From assembly GCA_963642995.1 (NCBI GenBank), contig CAVIIZ010000047.1, positions 1-6,118 on the forward strand: 6,118 bases of DNA, in the 5' to 3' direction. The DNA comes from CAVAWX01 sp963642995 (GTDB taxonomy: Bacteria > Actinomycetota > Coriobacteriia > Coriobacteriales > QAMH01). A program made the position numbers and the translations under genes. Of the stretch, positions 1 to 5,603 are shown piece after piece. The notes beneath the pieces were generated by a model. That model had not been told where the DNA came from and did no database searches. It was given only the letters and a program-made list of their open reading frames with translations. Positions within the stretch are counted from its first letter, which is position 1, and each line of letters begins with the position of its first letter.

Positions 1-26
1 AGCCGTCCTTTCGGGGGCGGCTTTTT
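1..26 (+). terminator. Rho-independent terminator of a gene upstream of the window
   Basis: Bases 2-8 (GCCGTCC) pair with 15-21 (GGGCGGC), allowing one G-U pair, around a six-base loop. Five T residues follow at 22-26. This is the standard shape of an intrinsic terminator reading rightwards, so it should end a plus-strand gene lying to the left of the window. Only 22 bases separate the T-run from the next start codon. Confidence 0.75.
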
Positions 27-48
27 CATTGCCTGAAGGGGGGCGCAT

Positions 49-78
49 ATGGGTAGCAGGGGCATGGGTAGCACCGCT
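49..78 (+). repeat. 15-bp tandem near-duplication at a start codon
   Basis: ATGGGTAGCA occurs at 49-58 and again at 64-73, giving two 15-base units that encode MGSRG and MGSTA. The result is two possible in-frame starts; only the first has a well-placed Shine-Dalgarno. Confidence 0.6.
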
Positions 79-447
79 AGCAGACTAAAGCGCAAGATAG
101 ATGCGGCCGTGGCAAAGCGCAGCGCGGCGAACGCAAGAGTGGAAAAACTCAATAGAGCCGCAGACGACTTGCTACACAAAACGCCTGAATATCTAGCCTA
201 TAACGAAGCACGTGAGCGGTGGTATCAAGAGATTGATAGTTACGCCCGGCTGAAAGCAAGCGGGCAACGCGCGACGAAACAGAAAATGAACGCTGCCGGC
301 CGCAAAATGGACAAACTCTTTCCCGCATACGCTGAAGCCGAAAAGACGATTAGAAACATAACCGGAGCGAGCAAAGCGTCCGATGAATGGTCCAAAGCAA
401 ACGAAGAAGTAATGTATCTTTCAAAACTGATACGCGAAGCAACATAG
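49..447 (+). CDS. Hypothetical phage-associated helical protein (132 aa)
   Basis: I do not recognise the family. The product is 132 residues, strongly hydrophilic, rich in Lys, Arg, Glu and Ala, and without membrane segments or a signal peptide. Heptad-like Ala/Leu spacing (about residues 10-45 and 85-130) suggests long helices, possibly a coiled coil. The start at 49 is preferred because GAAGGGGGG lies six to fourteen bases upstream. A second in-frame ATG at 64 begins a near-copy of the first 10 bases. The stop codon (445-447) overlaps the Shine-Dalgarno of the next frame, so the two were co-transcribed and probably translationally linked. The next frame looks like a terminase small subunit, so this is probably a phage packaging-region gene, but that rests on position only. 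GC content is visibly lower than in the chromosomal genes to the right, which fits acquired DNA. Confidence 0.7.
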   Translation: MGSRGMGSTASRLKRKIDAAVAKRSAANARVEKLNRAADDLLHKTPEYLAYNEARERWYQEIDSYARLKASGQRATKQKMNAAGRKMDKLFPAYAEAEKTIRNITGASKASDEWSKANEEVMYLSKLIREAT

Positions 448-452
448 GAGGG
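446..452 (+). promoter_or_regulatory. Shine-Dalgarno of the truncated terminase frame
   Basis: AGGAGGG sits three bases before the ATG at 456 and overlaps the TAG stop of the preceding gene. It decides the start of the terminase-like frame, because an earlier in-frame ATG at 387 lies inside the upstream gene and has no such site. Confidence 0.7.
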
Positions 453-455
453 CGC

Positions 456-536
456 ATGGATGTTTTGAAGAAGCCGCCCGGTATCGAGGGCGACGCGTTC
501 AAGTCCGCCAAATGGGACGAGTTGACGGCGGGGCGC
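456..536 (+). pseudogene. 5' fragment of a P27-family phage terminase small subunit
   Basis: From the ATG at 456 the first 27 codons read as a P27-like terminase small subunit N-terminus. Key pieces are KPPGIEGD (residues 6-13) followed by KWDELTAGR (19-27). In that family this stretch leads into a helical DNA-binding region with a WY-containing segment and total lengths near 130-170 residues. Small terminase subunits recognise phage DNA and load the large subunit during head packaging. After residue 27 (about base 537) the sequence stops looking like the family. The frame then stays open only because it runs antisense through hypA and the 3' part of panF to a stop at 1299-1301, so the open frame is not evidence of an intact gene. 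I read this as a gene cut by a deletion or by the excision/integration edge of a prophage. The family assignment is from memory of the motif, over a short stretch. Confidence 0.5.
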
Positions 537-616
537 GCGATCGCTGCGAATCACTGGTTTCAAAGCGCCAGGGCGGGGGCTCGGCGCGTTTGGCAGGCGG
601 CACCTTCCATCCGCTT
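537..616. other. Junction segment between phage remnant and hypA
   Basis: These 80 bases lie between the last terminase-like codon and the stop codon of hypA. I see no gene, no tRNA-like fold and no T-run terminator for the leftward hypA operon. GC content rises here toward the chromosomal level, which suggests the join between acquired and chromosomal DNA is at or just left of this segment. No insertion sequence end or obvious att core is recognisable from one copy alone. Confidence 0.4.
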
Positions 617-1000
617 TTATCCGCGACCGCTTTCGCCTTCGTCCTCGCCGTCATCGGACTCTATCTCCATCGAGGCGATCTTCAGCTCGCGGCCAGCCAC
701 GATGCTCGTCACGTCAGAGCCGCATGCGGGGCAGCGCCTGTGGAAGCGGTCGTGCTCGAACTCCTCGCCGCAGTCCAGGCACTTCGAGCGCGCCTCGATG
801 AAGTTCATGCTCAGCTTCGCGCCGTCGAAGAGCGCGTCGCCGTCGGTGACCGCAGAGAACGCGAACTCCATGCACTCGCGGTCGACCTCTGTCAGGCGGC
901 CTATGTCGAGCACGATGCCCGTGACCTTGCGCGCGCCGCGTTCGCGGGCGACGGGGGCGACCGAGTCGATGACGCCTTGTATCAAACTGAACTCGTGCAT
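617..1000 (-). CDS. hypA: HypA, hydrogenase maturation nickel-delivery protein
   Basis: HypA/HybF is a cytoplasmic metallochaperone that, with the GTPase HypB, delivers nickel to the large subunit of [NiFe] hydrogenases (and to urease in some species). The 127-residue product begins MHEFSL, with His2 and Glu3 forming the conserved N-terminal nickel site. It carries a structural zinc site of two CxxC pairs: C74/C77 in CLDC and C90/C93 in CPAC. The core ends near residue 113, the usual family length. A further ~14 residues (ESDDGEDEGESGRG) form an acidic tail. The start is fixed by the MHE motif and by GGAGGGG at 1008-1014, seven bases upstream. It is the last gene of an operon with panF (24-base gap). 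No hypB-F or hydrogenase gene is in the window, so its nickel partners must be encoded elsewhere. Family identification is firm; the physiological target is not visible. Confidence 0.95.
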   Translation of the reverse strand: MHEFSLIQGVIDSVAPVARERGARKVTGIVLDIGRLTEVDRECMEFAFSAVTDGDALFDGAKLSMNFIEARSKCLDCGEEFEHDRFHRRCPACGSDVTSIVAGRELKIASMEIESDDGEDEGESGRG

Positions 1001-1024
1001 GGCAATTCCCCTCCGCCGTCCGCC

Positions 1025-2677
1025 TTATCTGCCGTTTCTGCGGTCGTGGCTGTTGCTGCAGCTGCTGCCGTTGCCGTGGGTGCCGCCGTTTTCACCGCGG
1101 CCGTTGCTTTCACCGCGCCCGACGTCGTCCTCACCGCGGCCGCTGCTGCTCTTGTGCCCGCCGCCGTCTTCACCATACGCTCCAGCCGTTGGGCTATCTG
1201 AGCGCGCGGGAAAGAACACCTCGTCCGGCTCGCTTCTCGGCCCTACGAGCGAGCCTACCACCATGAGCGCAAGCGAGACGGGCATGGCCGTGGCTATCTG
1301 ATGGAGGCCGAAGGGCTTGAGGCCTGCGGCCATGAGCGCGCAGTAGACGAGCACGCCGCCTGCCATCGACAAAAGCGCCCCCCATTTGCTTGCCCGCCGC
1401 CAGTACAGCCCTGCCACGAGCACCCAGCAAAACGCCGTCTCCAGCCCGCCGAAGGCGAACATGTTCATCTTCCAGATGAGGTCGGGCGGCACGATGGCCA
1501 AGACGAGGACGAGCAGGCCGACGCCCAAGGTGAGCACCTGCGAGCGCCGCGCCACCGCCTTTGCCGCCACGGGACGCCCGCGACGCTTGCGCCGGTGCAT
1601 CCACACGTCTTTCACGATGGAGCTCGACGCGCCGATCAGAAGCGAGCTGACCGTGGAGATGGATGCGGCCAGAGGGCCGATGATGGCGACGCCTGCCAGC
1701 GCGGGCGGCAGGCTTTGCACGATGGCGAGGGGCATGATGTTGTCCACCGAGCCGCCGTAGTCGGACAGCGGCGCGTCGAGCACGCCACGGGCCAGCACCC
1801 CCAACGCGGTGACGGAGATCATCATGAAGCCGATGACGACGGTGCCGACGACGAGGGCGCGGCGCAAGGCGGCCTCGTCGCGAAACCCCATGCAGCGCAC
1901 GGCCGATTGCGGCAAGGCGAAGGTGAAGACGCCCACGAGCATCCACTGCGTGGCATACAGCCCAAGCGGCATCTGCCCGCCGGCGAGCGGATCGAAAAGC
2001 TCGGGGCTGTCGCGGCCGATGCGCTCCATGACGGCCTCCCAGCCGCCGCCTGCCGAGAGCAGGCCGCACGCGAGCACGACGATGCACACGAGCATCGCGA
2101 CGCCGCACAGCGCGTCGGTGGCCGCCACGCCGCGAAAGCCGCCGACGGTGGTGTAGACGACCACTGCCAGCCCGAACAGCGCAAGGCCTGCCACGTAGCT
2201 CTGCCCGGTCACGGCCTCGAATATCTTGGCGCCGCCCACGAACTGCGCGACCATCATCGCGACGAAAAAGCACACGATCACGGCGGCGCTCAGGTTCGCG
2301 AGCGCGTCCGAGCGGTAGCGCGCGCGGATGACGTCGACCACGGTGACGGCGCCGAGCCTGCGGCCGACCAGCGCGAGTTTTTTCCCCATGATGCCGTAGA
2401 GCAAAAACAGCGCCGTCGTCTGCACGGCCGCCATGTAGACCCATCCGAATCCGACTTGCCATGCCTGGCCGGGGCCTCCCACAAACGAGCTGACCGAACC
2501 GTAGGTGGCCACGGTCGTCATGGCCAGGACAAAGCCCCCGAGCGAGCGGTTGCCGATGAAGTACTCTGTGGTGAAATCGCCGCCGCCCCTGCGCGAGCGC
2601 GCGCGCATCGCCGCGGCGAGCGCTATCGAGACGGCGAGGAAGATCGTGACAGGGCCGAGGGCGAGCAGGGCGTCCAT
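1025..2677 (-). CDS. panF: PanF-type sodium/pantothenate symporter
   Basis: This is a member of the solute:sodium symporter (SSS) family. It closely resembles PanF, which imports pantothenate, the precursor of coenzyme A, with Na+ across the cytoplasmic membrane. The 550-residue product has about 13 hydrophobic segments between residues 3 and 479. PanF-like landmarks are EYFIGNRSLGG (38-48), ATYGSVSSFVGGPG (57-70), VGGFRG (178-183) and the segment around S339, S341 and T342, where SSS proteins bind Na+. The MFAFGGLE stretch (406-413) is also typical. The ATG at 2677 overlaps the TGA of the YhdT-like gene as TGATG, indicating translational coupling; a GA-rich Shine-Dalgarno lies about ten bases before it. 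E. coli PanF is 483 residues; here about 65-70 extra residues follow the last helix, rich in Gly, Ser, Asn, Asp and Arg, including a GRGE repeat. Substrate is inferred from similarity and the YhdT pairing; another SSS substrate is possible. Confidence 0.9.
   Translation of the reverse strand: MDALLALGPVTIFLAVSIALAAAMRARSRRGGGDFTTEYFIGNRSLGGFVLAMTTVATYGSVSSFVGGPGQAWQVGFGWVYMAAVQTTALFLLYGIMGKKLALVGRRLGAVTVVDVIRARYRSDALANLSAAVIVCFFVAMMVAQFVGGAKIFEAVTGQSYVAGLALFGLAVVVYTTVGGFRGVAATDALCGVAMLVCIVVLACGLLSAGGGWEAVMERIGRDSPELFDPLAGGQMPLGLYATQWMLVGVFTFALPQSAVRCMGFRDEAALRRALVVGTVVIGFMMISVTALGVLARGVLDAPLSDYGGSVDNIMPLAIVQSLPPALAGVAIIGPLAASISTVSSLLIGASSSIVKDVWMHRRKRRGRPVAAKAVARRSQVLTLGVGLLVLVLAIVPPDLIWKMNMFAFGGLETAFCWVLVAGLYWRRASKWGALLSMAGGVLVYCALMAAGLKPFGLHQIATAMPVSLALMVVGSLVGPRSEPDEVFFPARSDSPTAGAYGEDGGGHKSSSGRGEDDVGRGESNGRGENGGTHGNGSSCSNSHDRRNGR
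1085..1141 (-). repeat. Imperfect tandem repeat encoding GRGE units in the PanF tail
   Basis: Three adjacent units on the coding strand share the core GGCCGCGGTGA: 1121-1141 (21 bases), 1103-1120 (18 bases) and 1085-1102 (18 bases). They encode GRGEDDV, GRGESN and GRGENG, PanF residues 513-531. Because units are multiples of three, changes in copy number would keep the frame. It looks like a small coding minisatellite. Confidence 0.7.
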
Positions 2678-3105
2678 CACGGGCGCGCCCCCTCTTCCAC
2701 CCGGTTCGCGGAGGTGCGTCCTTGCGTGTCTTCGCCTGTGCCCGCGGCGCGGCCCCGGATCTCGCCGCCGGTCGCCCCTTTGCCCGCGCCGCCGCATTCG
2801 CCGGCGCCTGCGTTCTCGTCTCTGCCGTCGCGTGCGCAGCGCCCGTCCGCGTCTTCGCCTGCGCTCACGTCGTCTAGCCCGACGTCTTTCATCACATGAC
2901 AGGCCATCCAGACGGCCACGCCCACGGAAAACAGGAAGGTGGCCCCGCATCCCGCGACGACCCACAGAGGGGTGGCGCATATATAGACGCCGCTGGGAGC
3001 AAGCCCGAAGCCGCATGCCGCCCACACGACGATGGTCGCGACGAGGCCTATGAGCGCCGCACGCGCCTCGCGGTTCGCCTGGCGCAGCTTGTCTTCATAG
3101 CGCAT
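2677..3105 (-). CDS. yhdT: YhdT/DUF997 family membrane protein with long C-terminal tail
   Basis: A small inner-membrane protein of the YhdT family (DUF997), whose genes commonly sit directly upstream of panF. The biochemical role is not established, but the pairing suggests an accessory to the symporter. The N-terminus (RQANREARAALIG, residues 8-20) matches the family's Q-A-x-x-E-A-R pattern. Two membrane segments lie at about 17-37 and 47-70, and the characteristic end of the core, KDVGLDD, is at 73-79. E. coli YhdT is only about 80 residues; this one is 142, with some 60 extra residues rich in Gly, Ala, Glu, Asp and Arg and lacking hydrophobic segments. The start at 3105 is supported by the family N-terminus and by AAAGGAAGGG (3117-3126). 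The TGA overlaps the panF ATG by one base, so both should be translated together. Family assignment is good, function is inferred. Confidence 0.8.
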   Translation of the reverse strand: MRYEDKLRQANREARAALIGLVATIVVWAACGFGLAPSGVYICATPLWVVAGCGATFLFSVGVAVWMACHVMKDVGLDDVSAGEDADGRCARDGRDENAGAGECGGAGKGATGGEIRGRAAGTGEDTQGRTSANRVEEGARP

Positions 3106-3148
3106 GGGGGCAGCGCCCTTCCTTTCGGCGAGGGGGACAGGTGGCGCT

Positions 3149-3176
3149 ATTGTAGACGCGACGGCGGGAAGCAGAA
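3149..3176 (-). promoter_or_regulatory. Likely promoter of the yhdT-panF-hypA operon
   Basis: On the minus strand a TACAAT -10 box (plus 3149-3154) has five of six consensus bases. With a 16-base spacer, TTCTGC (plus 3171-3176) is the best -35, which is weak. Transcription would start near 3142 and leave a leader of about 37 bases before the YhdT ATG. The -35 begins just past the stop codon of the 37-codon ORF, so the promoter fills that gap. Confidence 0.45.
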
Positions 3177-3182
3177 TGCCTT

Positions 3183-3296
3183 TTAGCGCATGATGCGCAG
3201 GCGGTAGCCGCTGCGCCGCGAGAAGATGCGGCGATGGCGTCGTATGTACATGTCGTTGCGGGTGCAGGTGCGCTTGAGGAGGCGGATGAGGCGCAT
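3183..3296 (-). CDS. Candidate small basic protein (37 aa)
   Basis: I do not recognise this peptide. It is 37 residues, begins MRLIRLLKRT and ends YRLRIMR. More than a third of its residues are Arg or Lys, with a single Cys (C11) and few acidic residues. It has no signal peptide; the first seven residues are mildly amphipathic, and the net charge would suit RNA, DNA or membrane-surface binding. The ATG has no good Shine-Dalgarno of its own, but it follows the stop of a 13-codon ORF by a single base. Translation would therefore depend on ribosomes terminating there. There is no in-frame ATG, GTG or TTG close upstream. It is too short to be sure it is real; it could be chance in a GC-rich, Arg-codon-biased strand. 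Confidence 0.4.
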   Translation of the reverse strand: MRLIRLLKRTCTRNDMYIRRHRRIFSRRSGYRLRIMR

Positions 3297-3297
3297 C

Positions 3298-3339
3298 TCA
3301 GACCACCGCGCCTTCGTGGGGTGCCCGTGCGACGTGCAT
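3298..3339 (-). CDS. Candidate 13-codon leader ORF with strong Shine-Dalgarno
   Basis: The ORF encodes MHVARAPHEGAVV and then TGA. AGAAAGGAGC (plus 3349-3358) ends nine bases before the ATG, one of the cleaner ribosome-binding sites in the window and hard to explain otherwise. The stop lies one base before the ATG of a 37-codon basic ORF, an arrangement typical of translational coupling or of a regulatory leader peptide. I see no run of a single amino acid that would mark classical attenuation. Confidence 0.4.
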   Translation of the reverse strand: MHVARAPHEGAVV

Positions 3340-3361
3340 GGCGGCGTTGCTCCTTTCTGCA

Positions 3362-3375
3362 GGGACGTGCGTCCC
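3362..3375. repeat. Perfect short hairpin in the micro-ORF leader
   Basis: GGGAC-GTGC-GTCCC forms a five-base-pair stem with a four-base loop, just upstream of the AAAGGAG site of the 13-codon ORF. The octamer CTGCAGGG occurs at its edge (3357-3364) and again at 3408-3415. It could act on translation initiation, but in GC-rich DNA such stems arise easily. Confidence 0.5.
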
Positions 3376-3417
3376 GTGCGGGTGCAGAACGAACAGGTGC
3401 GACGCTGCTGCAGGGCA

Positions 3418-3435
3418 TTGCAACAGATAGTGCAA
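3418..3435. promoter_or_regulatory. Operator-like palindrome upstream of the micro-ORFs
   Basis: TTGCA (3418-3422) and TGCAA (3431-3435) form an inverted repeat with an eight-base spacer, the size of a small dimeric regulator's site. It lies just downstream of a possible -10 element on the minus strand, where a repressor could block transcription. No known regulator is identified from it. Confidence 0.3.
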
Positions 3436-3445
3436 CTTGGGTCGG

Positions 3446-3454
3446 AGGATAGCA
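3446..3454 (-). promoter_or_regulatory. Possible extended -10 promoter for the micro-ORF transcript
   Basis: On the minus strand the bases read TGCTATCCT, a TGn extension followed by TATCCT (four of six consensus). No convincing -35 is found 16-18 bases upstream, which extended -10 promoters can do without. A start near 3439 would give a leader of about 100 bases holding the palindrome and the hairpin. Confidence 0.3.
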
Positions 3455-3485
3455 CAAAACCACTTTGTATTGGGGCTGTTTTCTG

Positions 3486-3536
3486 AAAAAATACTCCATC
3501 TTGTGGTTCGGGAGCGCGATCCGGATGAGCATCGCG
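3486..3536 (-). terminator. Possible transcription end of htpG
   Basis: Downstream of htpG on its strand, CGCGAT and ATCGCG (3515-3520 and 3531-3536) form a six-base-pair stem. A weak CTCC/GGAG pairing follows, and then six T residues (plus 3486-3491). The T-run is about 20 bases beyond the strong stem, so this is an imperfect intrinsic terminator at best. Confidence 0.3.
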
Positions 3537-3539
3537 GTT

Positions 3540-3579
3540 CGGGCGAGCCAGCCTGCGCTTTTGCAGCCCGACTCGCCCG
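3540..3579. repeat. 40-base inverted repeat downstream of htpG
   Basis: CGGGCGAG (3540-3547) and CTCGCCCG (3572-3579) are perfect eight-base complements. An inner CTGC/GCAG pair at 3553-3556 and 3563-3566 makes an extended hairpin in the htpG 3' region. On the htpG strand no T-run follows, so it may protect the 3' end rather than terminate. On the plus strand, a nested CGCCC-GGGCG stem (3574-3589) is followed by five Ts (3590-3594), giving a terminator shape for rightward transcription, although no plus-strand gene is seen before it. Confidence 0.55.
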
Positions 3580-3641
3580 ACGCAGGGCGTTTTTCCCATC
3601 TCCTCCGGCCCGCCGAAGCGCACGCGGAGCGCGGCGTCTTC

Positions 3642-5561
3642 TCAGTCCATGAGCGCGCACACGGCCGCGTTGAAGGCCAGCGGGTCGTCGATGGGCAGGC
3701 CCTCGGCAAGCAGCGCCTGGTCGAAGAGCAGCTTCGCGTACGAGGCCACCTTGTCGTCGTCGCCGTCTTTGTGGGCGGCTTGCAGCGTTGCGAAGAGCGC
3801 GTGCCCGGGGTTTATCTCGAGCTTGTATTTGGGCTCGGGCGCGTCCTCGTTGTTGGGCATCGCGGCGAAGTACTTCGCCATCGACAGCGAGACAGGCCCT
3901 GCCGCCGTGATGCACGCGGCCGCCTCGGACAGGCGCGTGGAGGCCACGACCGCCTCGACGGCGTCGGGCAGCGCGTCTTTCATCTGCGCGAACAGGTCCG
4001 TGTTGTCGGCGTCGACCTTCTCGGCGGCCTCCTTCTCCTCGTCGCTTTCCAGCCCGAGGTCCTCGCTGGCCACGTTGCGCAGGTCGTGCTCGCCGTAGCT
4101 TCCTATGGACATGAGGGCGAACTCGTCGATCTGCATCCCGCCCAGCAGCACGTCGTGGCCCTTGTCCAGCACCGCCCTCACGTTCGTGGACTTGGCCAGG
4201 TGCTCGACGGTGTCGCCCGCCGCGAAGAAGATGCTCTTCTGCTCGCCGTCGGCCGCCTCGACGTACTCCTTCAGCGTGACGAGCTTCTCCTCTTTGGCCG
4301 AGTAGAACAGCAGCAGGTCGCCCAGCAGCTCGGCGCGCATCCCGTAGCTGGAGTAGATGGCGTATTTCAGCGCGTGGCCGAACTGCTCGTAGAACTGCTC
4401 GTACTTCTCGCGATCGCCTTCGAGCAGCTTTTCCAGCTCCTGCTTCACCTTTTTCTCTATGCGCCGCTCGATGGCCTTCAGCTGGCGGTCTTGCTGCAGC
4501 ATCTCGCGCGAGATGTTCAAGTTCAAGTCGGGGCTGTCCACGATGCCGCGCACGAAGGAAAACGCCTCGGGCAAAAGCTCCTCGCACGCGTCGCTGATCA
4601 GCACCGAGGAGCTGTAGAGCGAAAGCCCGTTCTTGAAGTCCTTGGTGTAGAAGGCCTCGGGCATCTTGGACGGCACGAACAGCAGCGCATCGTAGTTCAG
4701 CGTGCCCTCCGCATGCAGGGGGATGGTCAGCAGCGGGTCTGCGAAGTCGTGGAAGGTGGACTTGTAGAACTCGGCGTACTCTTCGTCGGAGACCTCGGAT
4801 TTCCTGCGCGTCCAGATGGGGGTCATGGAGTTCAGCGTCTCGGTCTCGACGTAGTCCTCGTACTCGGGCGTGTAATCGTCGCCCGCGTCGTCGGGCTTGG
4901 GCTTCTCGCGTGCCTTCTCCACGTCCATGCGTATGGGGTAGCGCACGTAGTCGCTGTAGCGCTTCACCAGTTCCTTGATGGCGTATTGGCCAAGGTAGCG
5001 GTCGTAGTCCTCGGCCTCTTCGCCTTCGCCGGTGTTCTCGCGCACGTGCAAGACTATGTCGGTGCCGCGCTCGTCGCGGGCCGCCTCGGAGATGGTGTAG
5101 CCGTCCAGCCCGTTGCTCTCCCAGCTCCATGCCTTGTCCGAGCCGTAGGGCCGCGTCGTGACGACGACCTTGTCGGCCACCATGAACGACGAGTAGAAGC
5201 CGACGCCGAACTGCCCGATGATGTCCACGTCCTCGTTTTCCCGCGCGTCTTCGCCCTGCTTGAACTCGAGGCTGCCGGAGTGCGCGATGGTGCCGAGGTT
5301 TTTCTCCAGCTCCTCGTCGGTCATGCCGATGCCGTTGTCGGAGATGCGTATGGTGCGCGCATCGCGGTCCACGGCCAGCTCGATGCCGAGGTCGCCGCGC
5401 ACGATGGACTTGTCGCCGTCTTGCAGCGCCTTCAGGTGGAGCTTGTCGAGGGAGTCCGACGCGTTCGATATCAGCTCGCGCAAGAAGATGTCCTTGTTCG
5501 TGTAGATGGAGTTCACCATCAAGTCGAGGAGCTTCTTGCTTTCCGTCTTGAACTTGCGCAT
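3642..5561 (-). CDS. htpG: HtpG, Hsp90-family molecular chaperone
   Basis: HtpG is the bacterial Hsp90, a cytoplasmic ATP-dependent homodimeric chaperone that remodels client proteins, often with DnaK. The 639-residue product is full length (E. coli 624). The N-terminal GHKL ATPase domain (about 1-215) shows the family signature YTNKDIFLRE (20-29), catalytic E29 and N33, DNGIGM (75-80) binding nucleotide through D75, and the lid/P-loop segment GQFGVGF (116-122). The middle domain (about 230-490) has NISREMLQ (349-356), whose R352 corresponds to the arginine that contacts the ATP phosphate. The C-terminal dimerisation domain follows and ends without MEEVD, as expected for bacteria. It lacks the long charged linker of eukaryotic Hsp90. 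Start at 5561 is fixed by the MRKFKTESKKLLDLM start and by AAAGGA at 5574-5579, a rather long 12 bases upstream. It appears to be transcribed alone, with large non-coding regions on both sides. Confidence 0.97.
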   Translation of the reverse strand: MRKFKTESKKLLDLMVNSIYTNKDIFLRELISNASDSLDKLHLKALQDGDKSIVRGDLGIELAVDRDARTIRISDNGIGMTDEELEKNLGTIAHSGSLEFKQGEDARENEDVDIIGQFGVGFYSSFMVADKVVVTTRPYGSDKAWSWESNGLDGYTISEAARDERGTDIVLHVRENTGEGEEAEDYDRYLGQYAIKELVKRYSDYVRYPIRMDVEKAREKPKPDDAGDDYTPEYEDYVETETLNSMTPIWTRRKSEVSDEEYAEFYKSTFHDFADPLLTIPLHAEGTLNYDALLFVPSKMPEAFYTKDFKNGLSLYSSSVLISDACEELLPEAFSFVRGIVDSPDLNLNISREMLQQDRQLKAIERRIEKKVKQELEKLLEGDREKYEQFYEQFGHALKYAIYSSYGMRAELLGDLLLFYSAKEEKLVTLKEYVEAADGEQKSIFFAAGDTVEHLAKSTNVRAVLDKGHDVLLGGMQIDEFALMSIGSYGEHDLRNVASEDLGLESDEEKEAAEKVDADNTDLFAQMKDALPDAVEAVVASTRLSEAAACITAAGPVSLSMAKYFAAMPNNEDAPEPKYKLEINPGHALFATLQAAHKDGDDDKVASYAKLLFDQALLAEGLPIDDPLAFNAAVCALMD

Positions 5562-5603
5562 GGTGCGGTGCCGTCCTTTCCGTCGAGGTTTTTCGGTGAA
5601 GGG

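Noticed and set aside
1085..1141. CRISPR-like array
   Set aside because: Only three short, directly adjacent units with no spacers, inside the panF reading frame.
512..1201. 229-codon Ala/Val-rich plus-strand frame resembling a membrane protein
   Set aside because: The hydrophobic Ala/Val stretches are simply the complement of the Gly/Arg/Asn-coding tail of PanF, and the frame overlaps hypA, whose zinc and nickel motifs are clear.
387..1301. 304-codon plus-strand frame as one intact protein
   Set aside because: Only the 27 codons from 456 look like a phage protein. The rest is antisense to hypA and the panF tail and reads as Pro/Ser-rich shadow.
1301..2899. 532-codon plus-strand frame antisense to panF
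   Set aside because: His/Asp/Arg-rich composition typical of an antisense shadow; PanF on the other strand is well supported.
2677..3025. Extension of the PanF frame upstream to 3025
   Set aside because: The upstream part is Arg-rich nonsense lying over the YhdT-like gene. PanF homology begins at the ATG at 2677, which is coupled to the YhdT stop.
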